Shown here piece by piece: positions 23,801-35,800 of a stretch of 64,000 nucleotides of DNA. Source of the stretch: Hirundichthys speculiger (lineage: Eukaryota > Chordata > Actinopteri > Beloniformes > Exocoetidae); assembly GCA_018398805.1 (NCBI GenBank), contig JAGFBZ010002257.1:279785-343784 (forward strand). Direction: 5' to 3'. A model generated the notes under the pieces. That model worked only from the letters and a program-made list of their open reading frames with translations, was not told where the DNA came from and made no database searches. The position numbers and the translations under genes were made by a program. The stretch's first letter is position 1; each line of letters begins with the position of its first letter.

Positions 23801-26800
23801 AAAAAAGTGTGTAGAATCGCTTACCCTACCTTTAACTGTTGCATTACAGATACTGGGACGCTTCTCACTTTTTACATTGTTTTTATGCCTTTCAACACTA
23901 ATTTCTCAGTCGAATACCTGAACACAGAAAGGTTGTGTTTTAATTAATTTCCTTTTAACCTAACGAAGAAGATCCAAGAAGAGAGCAAAGCCTTTCTTCT
24001 GTGAAGCAAAGAGGGAAACATGCCCACATTCAGACGAAGCCTCGCTCTCAGTTATGAAATCACTGGCACGTTTTCATCAACATAAACTACAGAGCGCTTC
24101 CCTGAGGCCAGACCCAGGGGAGTTTTGTAATCATCTTTCACTCCGCAGCTCCTCGGTTTCTCCGGAGCCATCAGGTCAGTTTCACATGTTCGTGGAGTAT
24201 CTCTTGTGTGAGAAAGAAATTCTAGTAGGTGCAGGAGGAAAATTACATGAGACATGGGAGCGAATGTAGTACGGTTTGTGTGCGTGAACGGGAAGAGGGG
24301 ACACTGGTTCCCGGCTGCTCTCACCTGGCAGAGGTACAGAGGAGAAGCTGGAGGTGAGCGCCTGGCGCAGGGTCTCCAGGTGCTGGCGCAGGAGCCCGTT
24401 GCGGCCCCTCTCCTGCATGACGTCGCCCTCCAGCCGCTCCACCGCCCCGCGCATGCTCTCCACGTGCTTCTGCAGGGCTGCGTTGCGCTCCTCGTACTCC
24501 ATGTTGGTCTTACGCAACTGCCGCATCTCGGCCTCCCGTGCTGGTGAGAAAAACAAACGCAGAGAGATAGGCGTTGTTATGAATCTTTTATTTGCTCAGA
24601 GAGTTTCTGAACTCGGTCGACGGGGAACTGCTACGTGCATCGCAGCAAAGGGGAAACTTGAAGCGCTTTACCTTTGCTGTGGTTGAGAAACTCCTCTGTG
24701 AAGATTGGTATGTCAAACACAGTTCTGTCCTTCCCCTCTGCATCCTTCTGTTAACGGCCACAGACATGAGGAGGGAGAGAGATAAGCTGAACTGGGAAAA
24801 CACATGCTCGGCCCCACAGAGTGACAGTGAGATGTGCTCGTTAATCTCAGCTGGAGCTGTGGGCAGGTCTGTAATTGATTTTACATCAGGCCACGGGGGA
24901 AATACAGCGGCGCGGTTGAGAAATGTGGAGGTCGGCGTAATTTCGTTACCCGCGCTTCTGAGATATCAAAGGCTCCGAGATAAAGTTTCGCAACAAGAAT
25001 TGTGTTTCAAAAATAGAAGCAAAAGCTGGGCTGATACCCTGCTCAAACAATGCATCCTCATCGTTTGTTTCCTCATTAATGGAATTAACACTTGTGCCCT
25101 CGGAAATCTAGACGGGAAACAGACACGTTCCTGCTGGAGCGCTGATTCCGGTTAAGTCACCTTGGCTGCGACTCTTTGGAGTACTCCGAAAGGGCCACAA
25201 AAGGGAAAAGCCCTTAATTACACGCAGAACTTAATAAAAATGCATCACACACTTAGCAGAAGCCGGCGTTTAGGTCAGAAACACGAGCTCCAAAGCGGAT
25301 TAAGCCAGCGTCGGCGACGCAACAGTGAGCTTCTGGTGGGCAGAGGAGGAGGACGGGGAACACAACACGTCCACTTTCTTGGGTGAGAAAACAGCAAAAT
25401 CATAATAGGATTACAAATCTTACAGTTAAACCAGCACAAAGGAACTTTTTGCAGTGTTGGATCTCAGCAGATCTGCCCCCCTGCCCCTCCAACCCTCTTG
25501 ATTCTTGATTTTTGATTCTCTTAGCTGTCTTCACACCTGTTGGCATATCCAGATTGCATCTAGATTAGGGCTGGGCAACGATTAAAATTTTTAATTGCGA
25601 TTAATCGCATGATTTCCCTGATTAATCACGATTAATCGCATTGTATACGCAAAATCAAATAATGAATTCAAAAGTAGTGTAAAGGTCCCTTTTATTTAAA
25701 TGTTCTGCTGCCATATGAACTAAAGTGCCATAACATTTGTTGTTCAAACACTTTTAACATCAGCACTTGTCAGTAACACATATTTAGTGTAAATCTCATC
25801 TTAAAAAATGTTAAATAAAATAAAGCTTATTGTCACTGCCAGGGCATTAATGTCATCCTGTTATTATAAAAAATAAAAAAAGTCTACAAACAAAATCCAA
25901 CAAAATGATTGTGGCTCAGCACAATCAGAACATTAAGTAATTTCTGAGGTAACAGCAGAAACTTTTAACGGGGAGTTCAACTTGTCAGTTTTTACAAATA
26001 ACCTTGTTTCTGTTGAATCCTCTTTCTGGGAGAACTTTAAAATGAAAATGTTCATGTTAAAGTTCAGTAACTTTACCAATCTGTTTATCATTCATTCCTT
26101 CCATTTTCAATTGTCAATCAAAAATTTAAAAAAAATTTAAAAGTGACATTTTATTACGTTTTTCATTTTCTAATCTAACACAAAAAAACAGAAAAAAGCC
26201 TGGTTTTTTTTTAATATTTCAATTTTAGATTTTGATCAAAAATACGAAATTTAAAAACGGGCCACAGAACTGAATTTGTTTTATAATGGAGGACTGGTCT
26301 TTCTGTTGTCATTACACATCTGTGCCACTAGATGGAGCCGCACTGCAGTAACTAGCTAGAGAACAGCAGGACAGTGAACACATGGAGCAGATCTGATGGA
26401 ACATGGAGGAATGACGCCAAAGTTTTGTTGCAGTCCAGAATTTTGTTTTCAGACAGAATTGTTAATATTGCTACCTGAGTTTCTACCCGAACTGTAAAGT
26501 TCACAAATTTTTACCGATCTCCATGTCTGTTTTAGCTTTTCCTTATGTTTACTGTTTTCCAGTTCCGCAGCAGCCAGTAACAGACTTTTCAAAACAAAAG
26601 CATGTGAGCAACATGCGTTAACGCACGATAAAGTAAATATCGGCGTTAATAAATGAATGCGTTAACGCGATAATAACGCATTAACTTGCCCAGCCCTAAT
26701 CTAGATGAATTTTTTTTTTGTGTTTTTGACAGTCTGAACAGCCGAACACCAAATAAAAAACGTTTTTTTCCTTTCATAAATTGGATTCAAACCACGAGCG

Positions 26801-29800
26801 AAGCTGGTTTTAAATGGATTTGCTCAGGCGCATCCCCGGTCTGGCCGCTAAAATAGGATTTCTAATAGTCTTCTGTGTATTTCGTTGCGACACAAACAAC
26901 ACCTCGGTCCACCAGAGTGCTGCTGGATTCTTCCGGAAGCTCACGGCTCAGCCTGAACCACAGAGCACCAGAGACAGATGCCTGGAAGCGAGTCACAGTG
27001 TCAGGAAGCGTCGTCGTAACCCGTCTGATCCGGTCTGGCAGTGTGAAAACACTCAGTCGCCTGTGCGACCATGTTCACTGTGGCCCTTTGGGCTAGTTTT
27101 GCTGCTGCTGATGCGACGTGGTATCTTAAAGCGGCATGGATGTTGTCGAGAGAGACAAAGGTCAGAATAGCTGGTTCTTGATGACGGCAGCTACAGGAGA
27201 CGACAGGACTGTGGTGAGGCTTTCTAGGAGTGACCAAGGGTGAATTCCAATTCCTCCCTTAACCGCCAATCTCAACCCTCAAATTCTAAAATGTGCACTC
27301 CCATGAAGTGCGAGTGCTTTCCTGATTCTTAGAAAGTCAAGTTGAGGGACAAGTTTGAGGGTTGTACCGCCTTCAATATTGAGATTCTCCGGCACCACCC
27401 TTGGTAGTAAGGGCTACGAATGTAAGTATTTTCGTAGTTAATAAAGATATAAATGTTATGAAACTATCTTATTTGTATTCGTTATATATATTTATATTAT
27501 CTTATTCTTCTTCCATGTCTTCTTCTCCTTCTTCGTCGTTTTCTTGACAGACTGGATGTAGCTTTAGCGCAAGGCCGCCTCCCACAGTCTGAAGACGTAA
27601 CTGCACTCAAGGGGTGTCCCATTTCTAAATCACAAGATAGGCCTGACACTTACTTTGGAGGGCCAAGTTTGAGGGCCAAAGACTGAGGGTTAAGGGAGGA
27701 ATTGGCCCTTACTCTTCCTTCAAATGACGCCAAAGAAAAAAAAAATAAAACCCAAAACAAAACAAAAAAACCCCCCAAAAAAACTCTTGTACTTTTTGGA
27801 GTCCTTGGATGGAGTATTGGAGAATGTTCCATCTGGGGACTCCCTCGTTCTGCTGGGGGACTTCAATGCTCATGTGGGCAACGACAGTGAGACCTGGAGG
27901 GGTGTGGTTGGGAGGCAGGGCCCCCCCGATCTGAACCAGAGTGGTGTTTCATTGTTGGACTTCTGTGCTCGTCATGGACTGTCCATAACGAACACCATGT
28001 TCAAGCATAAGAGTGTCCACATGTGCACTTGGCACCAGGACACTCTAGGCCGCAGTTCGATGATCGACTTCATAATCGTATCGTCGGACTTGCGGCCGCA
28101 TGTCTTGGACACTCGGGCGAAGAGAGGGGCGGAGCTGTCAACTGATCACCACCTGGTGGTGGGTTGGCTCAGATGGTGGGGGAGGATGCCGGTCAGACCT
28201 GGCAGGCCCAAACGTGTTGTGAGGGTCTGCTGGGAACGTCTGGCAGAGTCTCCTGTCAGAAGGAGCTTTAACTCACACCTCCGGCGGAACTTCGATCATG
28301 TTCCGAGGGAGGCAGGGGACATTGAGTCCGAGTGGGCTATGTTCCGGGCCTCTATTGTTGAGGCGGCCGACCGGAGCTGTGGCCGTAAGGTCGTTGGTGC
28401 CTGTCGTGGCGGCAATCCCAGAACTCGTTGGTGGACACCAGCAGTGAGGGATGCCGTCAAGCTGAAGAAGGAGTCCTATAAGGCCTTTTTGGCATGTGAG
28501 ACTCTGGAGGCAGCTGACAGGTATCGGCAGGCTAAGCGGGACGCGGCTTTGGCGGTTGCTGAGGCAAAAACTCGGACATGGGAGGAGTTTGGAGAGGCCA
28601 TGGAGAACGACTTCCGAACGGCTTCGAAGAGATTCTGGTCCGCCATCCGACGTCTCAGGAGGGGGAAGCAATGCTCCATCAACACTGTATACAGTGGGAA
28701 TGGGGAGCTGTTGACCTCGACTCAGGACGTTGTGGATCGGTGGAGGGAATACTTCGAAGACCTCCTCAATCCCGCCGACACGTCTTCCAATGAGGAAGCA
28801 GAGTCTGGGGACTCAGGGGTGGACTCTCCTATCTCTGGGGCTGAGGTTGCCAAGGTGGTTAAAAAGCTCCTCGGTGGCAGGGCCCCGGGTGTGGATGAGA
28901 TCCGCCCGGAGTTCCTCAAGGCTCTGGATGCTGAGGGGCTGTCTTGGTTGACACGCCTCTGCAGCATCGCGTGGACGTCGGGGACAGTACCGCTGGATTG
29001 GCAGACTGGGGTGGTGGTCCCCCTCTTTAAAAAGGGGGACCGGAGGGTGTGTTCCAACTACAGGGGGATCACACTCCTCAGCCTCCCTGGGAGGGTCTAT
29101 TCAGGGGTCCTGGAGAGGAGGGTCCGTCGGATAGTCGAATCTCGGATTGAGGAGGAGCAGTGTGGTTTTCTTCCCGGCCGTGGAACGGTGGACCAGCTCT
29201 ACACCCTCTTCAGGGTCTTGGAGGGGGCATGGGAGTTCGCCCAACCAGTCTACATGTGTTTTGTGGACTTGGAGAAGGCGTTCGACCGTGTTCCCCAGGG
29301 ATTCCTGTGGGGGTGCTTTAGGAGTATGGGGTGCCGGACTCCCTTATACGGGCTGTCCGGTCCCTGTACGACCGGTGCCAGAGTTTGGTCCGCATTGCCG
29401 GCAGTAAGTCGGATTCGTTTCCAGTGAGGGTTGGACTCCGCCAAGGCTGCCCTTTGTCACCGATTCTGTTCATTACTTTTATGGACAGAATTTCTAGGCG
29501 CAGTCGAGGTGTCGAGGGGATCCGGTTTGGTGGCCTCAGGATTGGGTCTCTGCTATTTGCAGATGATGTGGTTCTGTTGGCTTCATCGAGCCGTGATCTA
29601 CAACTCTCGCTGGAGCGATTCGCAGCCGGTTGTGAAGCGGCTGGGATGAGAATCAGCACCTCCAAATCCGAGACCATGGTCCTCAGCCGGAAAAGGGTGG
29701 AGTGCCCTCTCCGGGTTGGGGATGAGGTCCTTCCCCAAGTGGAGGAGTTTAAGTATCTCGGGATCTTGTTCACGAGTGAGGGAAGGATGGAGCGGGAGAT

Positions 29801-32800
29801 CGACAGACGGATCGGTGCGGCATCTGCAGTGATGCGGGTGCTGCGCCAGTCTGTTGTGGTGAAGAGAGAGCTGAGTTGGAAGGCGAAGCTCTCGATTTAC
29901 TGGTCGATCTACGTTCCCACCCTCACCTATGGTCATGAGCTTTGGGTAGTGACCGAAAGAACAAGATCGCTGATACAAGCGGCTGAAATGAGCTTCCTTC
30001 GCAGGGTGGCCGGGCTCTCCCTTAGAGATAGGGTGAGAAGCTCGGTCATCCGGGAGGGGCTCAGAGTAGAACCGCTGCTCCTCTGCATCAAGAGGAGCCA
30101 GATGAGGTGGCTCGGGCATCTGGTTAGGATGCCTCCTGGACGCCTCCCTAGTGAGGTGTTCCGGGCACGGCCCACTGGGAGGAGACCACGGGGAAGACCC
30201 AGGACACGTTGGAGGGACTATGTCTCTCGGCTGGCCTGGGAACGCCTTGGGATCCCCCCAGAGGAGCTGGAAGAAGTGGCCGGGGAGAGGGGGGTCTGGG
30301 CTTCCTTACTCCGGCTGCTGCCTCCGCGACCCGACCTCCGATAAGCGGAAGAAGACGACGACGACTCTTGTACTGCTTTAAAGTAATATTCTGGAGCTGA
30401 ATCCAGTCCAGCTCTGATAACAGATGGTAATGAGTGGAAACTTTCACGAGGGACCGAATCCACCCGAATGGAAGCAGCGTAACTCATTTAACGTTCACCC
30501 AAGTAGCAAGGTCGGAATAAATCAGTATTTTAAGCCTCTAAAATGTTATTGCACTTAAAGAATAACGCAGACGGGGTCCCTACAGATGAACCCAGGTCAT
30601 TTTAATGTTGCATGTGATCTTGGAGAATTCAACTTCTGCTTCCACAGAACAGGGACGGGTGGATGGAGGTGTTCAGTGGCCTTGAGTTTCGTTCTGCTAC
30701 CTCCGCAGTGACTCTCTCAACCTACGGAGAAACTCCAACGGGTTGTGTGTCTGCTTTAAGGAGCTTAGCACGGCTGAATATCAGCAGTTCTTCATGTGTC
30801 GTGACCCGGTGGAGTAAAACCAGAACAACCACTGCCAACAGCAGTGTTACATGGTGGAGTTGGTGGAAGTAACTCTGACAAGAGACTCACTTGAGAGGCA
30901 GCTCTCCACAAAGGACAGAGATTAGCATCCACTTTTGAGACAAAGTATTTTGTTGAAAGTCATTTATTTTTCATAGTGTCTAATGATCACAGTTATTTTA
31001 AATACCACTGGATGAACTGGACACGTTTTTCTCAGTTCTCTTATCCGTTATGCGACTTTCTGCTGTTCCACAGATCACTGATATGTCTCTAAACCTAATT
31101 GAGTCATTCTGAAAGATCTGGTACTTTAAAGTTCCTCAGGAGGCTTGTGACACGTTTAAAAGCTCGGAAAGCAACTGAGGGACTCCTTTGCTCTGTGAGA
31201 TTCAACATTTACCCTCAACGAATGAAAGTGTGAGTGTGACCAGGCAGAAAGACTTACTGACCTCATGGAGAGCCTCGTTGGAAACCTGATGTCCCACATC
31301 TGGAGAGGAATGGTAGAATAAAGACAAGAGACCAGATGGATCATCATGAACAAAGAGAATAAATGGATAACAAAATGTAAATGTGTCATGTGAGCATCGG
31401 GTCAGGTCTAAGGTCTGGTCTGGGGTCTGGTCTAGGGTCTGGGATCAGGTCTAGGGTCTGGGGCCAGGTCTAGGGTCAGGTCTGGGGTCTGGGATCAGGT
31501 CTAGGGTCAGGTCTAAGTTCAGGTCTAGAGTCAGGTCTAGGGTCAGGTCTAGGGTCAGGTCTGGGGTCTGGGATCAGGTCTAGGGTCAGGTCTAAGGTCG
31601 GGTCTAGAGTCAGGTCTGGGGTCAGGTCTGGGGTCAGTTCTGGGGTCAGGTCTGCGTTCAGGTCTGGGTCAGGTCTAGAATCAGGTCTGGGGTCAGGTCT
31701 GGGGTCAGGTCTAGAGTCAGGTCTGGGGTCAGGTCTGGGGTCAGTTCTGGGGTCAGGTCTGGGGTCAGGTGAAGAGTCAAGTGTAGAGTCAGGTCTAGAG
31801 TCAGGTCTGGGGTCAGGTCTGGGGTCAGGTCTGGGGTCAGGTCTGGGGTCAGGTCTGGGGTCAGGTGAAGAGTCAGGTGTAGAGTCAGGTCTAGGGTCAG
31901 GTCTAGAGTCAGGTCTGGGGTCAGGTCTAGAGTCAGGTCTGGGGTCAGGTCTGGGGTCAGGTCTAGAGTCAGGTCTGGGGTCAGGTCTGGGGTCAGTTCT
32001 GGGGTCAGATCTAGAGTCAGGTCTGGGAACAGGTGAAGAGTCAGGTGTAGAGTCAGGTCTAGGGTCAGGTCTAGAGTCAGGTCTGGGGTCAGGTCTGGGG
32101 TCAGGTCTAGAATCAGGTCTGGGGTCAGGTCTGGGGTCAGGTCTAGAATCAGGTCTGGGGTCAGGTCTGGGGTCAGGTCTGGGGTCAGTTCTGGGGTCAG
32201 GTCTAGAGTCAGGTCTGGGGTCAGGTCTGGGGTCAGGTGAAGAGTCAGGTGTAGAGTCAGGACTAGGGTCAGGTCTAAGGTCAGGTCTAGAGTCAGGTCT
32301 GGGGTCAGGTCTGGGGTCAGTTCTGGGGTCAGGTCTAGAGTCAGGTCTGGGGTCAGGTCTGCATTCAGGTCTAGAGTCAGGTCAGGTCTGGGGTCAGGTC
32401 TGGGGTCAGTTCTGGGGTCAGGTCTGGGGTCAGGTCTGGGGTCAGGTCTAGAATCAGGTCTGGGGTCAGGTCTACGGTCAGGTCTGGGGTCAGGTCTAGA
32501 ATCAGGTCTGGGGTCAGGTCTGCGTTCAGGTCTAGAGTCAGGTCTGGTCTGGTCTGGGGTCAGGTCTGGGGTCAGTTCTGGGGTCAGGTCTGGGGTCAGG
32601 TCTGCGTTTAGGTCTGGGGTCAGGTCTAGAATCAGGTCTGGGGTCAGGTCTGCGTTCAGGTCTAGAGTCAGGTCTGCGTTCAGGTCTGGGGTCAGGTCTA
32701 GAATCAGGTCTGGGGTCAGTTCTGGGGTCAGGTCTGCGTTCAGGTCTGGGGGCAGGTCTAGAATCAGGTCTGGGGTCAGGTCTGGGGTCAGGTCTGCGTT

Positions 32801-35800
32801 CAGGTCTGGGGTCAGGTCTAGAATCACGTCTGGGGTCAGGTCTACGGTCAGGTCTGGGGTCAGGTCTGGGGTCAGGTCTGGGGTCAGGTCTGGGGTCAGG
32901 TCTGGGGTCAGCTGATACCTTTACCATTGGAATCTTCAATTTCAAACTTTGTTTTGTTTAATTTAAATTTCTTTTACCTGAAAAGGGTCGTTTTATGCTT
33001 CAGTTTAAAACAGAAAAGTCAAAGAGGATTCAGAGAAGTAGTGCAGGTAGTGAAACTGTCCACTGAGCTCAGTTCTCTCGTTTTAACGGACCTTCTGTTT
33101 TTATTTTAGTTATTTCAGTTTCTCCAGCGGATCAGCCTCTGCTGGAGACTGATCCACTGGAGGGGATTTTCTGAGCCCTGACATTTCTAATCGTTTATCT
33201 GACTCGAGACGACAGGCTGGCTTTCGTGTGCCTCGCCCTGTCTGGACAGAATCTGCCCGGCGAACAATGACGGGTTCATCTAAACATCATCAGCTACAGG
33301 AAGTTGCTCAATCACCAGACACTTCTCCAACAGGAAGTCCTCAGAGCGAACGGACTGTCTGGAAAACTTTCCATTGTGAATGACTGACACCAACATGCCG
33401 CTCTGCTGCTCTTCGGCAAAAACACAATCAGGTGTCACCACTAGAGTTTCAGATGTTACATGTCCCCCTTGACCAGCCTTCTTGTAATAATTCATTGGCT
33501 GTCAGTTCTTATTTTATATCTCACCGCAAGCTACTTTCGTTCCAAATTTCATGCAAATCGGCCAAGTAGTTTTTGAGATATCAGTCGGAACATGGTGTAT
33601 TTCGGCGCTATTTGGCGCATTACAGATGGTCATCTTGATCTCTATATACCCCATAAGGTATCAAAAATATGAATACAAGTGTTATATGTCAATAAAATAC
33701 ACCTAAAATATTGAAATAACATGTTATTTTACATATCTTTTCAGGTGATGCGTCATGGGAGCAGAACAAGTTTTGATAACGTGTCATTCAGATTTTTATG
33801 TGTTTGTTACGAAAATCTTGTCTTCGGAGGTTGCACGTCGAAATGTGTGTCCCACAGTGGCATTTGCATAAAATACTGCATCAAAACTGTGTTTATATCA
33901 ATAATATTATCCAGCTGTTTGACTTAGGTCATGATAAAGACACCTGGTACATGTCCTTGTTCTGCAAATATAGCCATCATGTCATCTTGCTAATTTTCCA
34001 CCAAAAGCTGTAGTGTCCGTACCCCCTGCCTGTACAGCTAATGAACTGCTCCACATCAATAACTGAGTATGGGTTTTAAAGTTGCTTCTATGTGAAATGA
34101 AAATATGCATACAAATTTTTTTTATCACTGATAGTACTGGTGATGAGGGGAGTCAAGATCATCAGTGTAGTGTCCGTACCCCCAATGTAGTGTCCGTACC
34201 CCCATTATATGAAGGGTTTTGAGGGGCGGTTAAACCATGGCAACATTGTAAATTTAGACTCCGTTATGCATCCATGTCTACTGGAAGTGTCCGGTGTGCG
34301 TCTGACATGAAATCCAGACGTCTGGATTTGGGTAGTAATAGAAATCCCGTGACAGCCTGTAAATGACTGACCCAATCTTATCCACGCTCAGATCTCTGGA
34401 TAACTGTGTCGCTCCCATTCTCTCTTGACTCCTCTTAAAGTAAGTGAACCTAAATGGATAATTGTCATGTATATTGTTGGATTCAGCTTTGAGGAATATT
34501 TGTATTTAAGGTGATTTTAGCATTTAATTCAATCTAATGAACATGGTGAACCAGCCAACCCAGCCTGGTTCACCAGCCATGGTGAACCAGTCAGGATTCA
34601 CGAAATGGAAATACTGCAATTTGATGACAGTGGACATTACAATTTGTTCTGGTTCTTGAAATGTTATACTGTCAAACTGTACCAACAGAATCAATGTAAA
34701 GCAGAAACATTTAAGTGTATTTAAGCATGTTTGGAGAGCAAGTTGGGTCAGCATAGATGTTATGTAGTGTCCGTACCCCCCGGCGTTACGAGGACTGTAC
34801 AGTACCAAAAAATGTTGTTCATACACGTAAATTGTGTTTATGGATCATATATTTGTGTTTAAGTTGTTGGAGCCGCGAAATATATGATAAATGTTAAATT
34901 GATCAACCAAAAAGTACTTTGGGGCAAATTTTTATGGTGGAAAATGTTGTCTTACTGGATTTGCTTGGTGTTTTGACAGTTTATGAGCTCAAAGTGACAG
35001 AAAATATGCATTGAAGTTGGAAATAAAGGTTTTGAGATAAAATTACGTGTTATTTTCAGACATAAATGTGAATTTTCCATGAAAAAAAGGACACATCAAA
35101 TGCATTTGAAGAACTGTTGTAGTGTCCGTACCCCCTCTGACGAAAAATGACCTCCCAATTTACAATTGCGGTAACTTCAAAACCAGAAGCCCTTGTGCTC
35201 TAAAATTTCGCGATGACGAAGAACAAACTTTCTAGTTTGATTTCAGATATATGAATGTGCTATTACTATTGGTTATATTTTTCACCTCTGTGACCCATGT
35301 GGTGACACCTGATTGTGTTTTTGCCGTCTTCTGTTTTTCTTTCTTTTTTTTACCATCTCTCACCTCCCCTGTGCCTCTTGCCTTTCTGCTTCTCCTGGAC
35401 CTTCCTGGTGAAATGCTTGTAGGCCTCCGTCTTCTGGTACTTCTCCAGCTCACGCATGTAGCGCTCCTTATCTTTCTCCGCCTCGTCCAAATACCTCTGC
35501 AGAGATGAGAGAGAAAAAAGAGGTGAGACAAATCAGGAAAAGAAGGGGAAAGAGACGAGGACGGAGGAGGAGTGCAGGTGAGTGGAGGCGACTGCTGCTG
35601 ATCAGGATTAGCTCCTTCAAACAGATAAAAAACTGACAAGGACCTGGCAATACGATATGTATCATGATACTTGGGTCATGATACGATATTATCACGTTAT
35701 CATGATATATTGCGATATTCTACCCAGTTAATATTAAAATTAAAAGTAGAAATGAAAAATCAAGTTGCTGTATATGTTCATCAGATGATATTGATCATTC

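Larger units (their letters stand above)
17890..24324 (-). other. hmg20a: hmg20a intron 5, mostly transposable elements
   Basis: GT-AG intron of about 6.4 kb. It contains an L2-type LINE tail with two hAT insertions (18525 and 19715), a Tc1 element inside the second hAT, another hAT (22376) and a short MITE (23535). From 23835 to 24324 no element is recognised. Confidence 0.85.
27794..30363 (+). mobile_element. 5'-truncated RTE-like LINE with candidate 11-bp target duplication
   Basis: Carries the C-terminal end of an apurinic-type endonuclease, a linker, a full reverse transcriptase and a C-terminal region, ending in 'ataagcggaagaagacgac' as fish RTE-like (Expander/BovB-like) LINEs do. The direct repeat ACTCTTGTACT occurs at 27783-27793 and 30364-30374, just outside both ends: a candidate target duplication. 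It lies in intron 3 of hmg20a, antisense to the gene. It is broken by one frameshift and one stop in the RT region. Confidence 0.88.

Noticed and set aside
24592..25155. 187-codon plus-strand ORF
   Set aside because: Antisense to hmg20a exon 4 and intron DNA, with no recognisable domain.
26814..27170. 118-codon plus-strand ORF
   Set aside because: Overlaps another frame on the opposite strand, has no domain and lies in intron DNA between transposons.
31658..32827. 389-codon DLTP-repeat protein
   Set aside because: By-product of a 12-bp minisatellite; it lies in an intron and the frame is open simply because the unit lacks stops.
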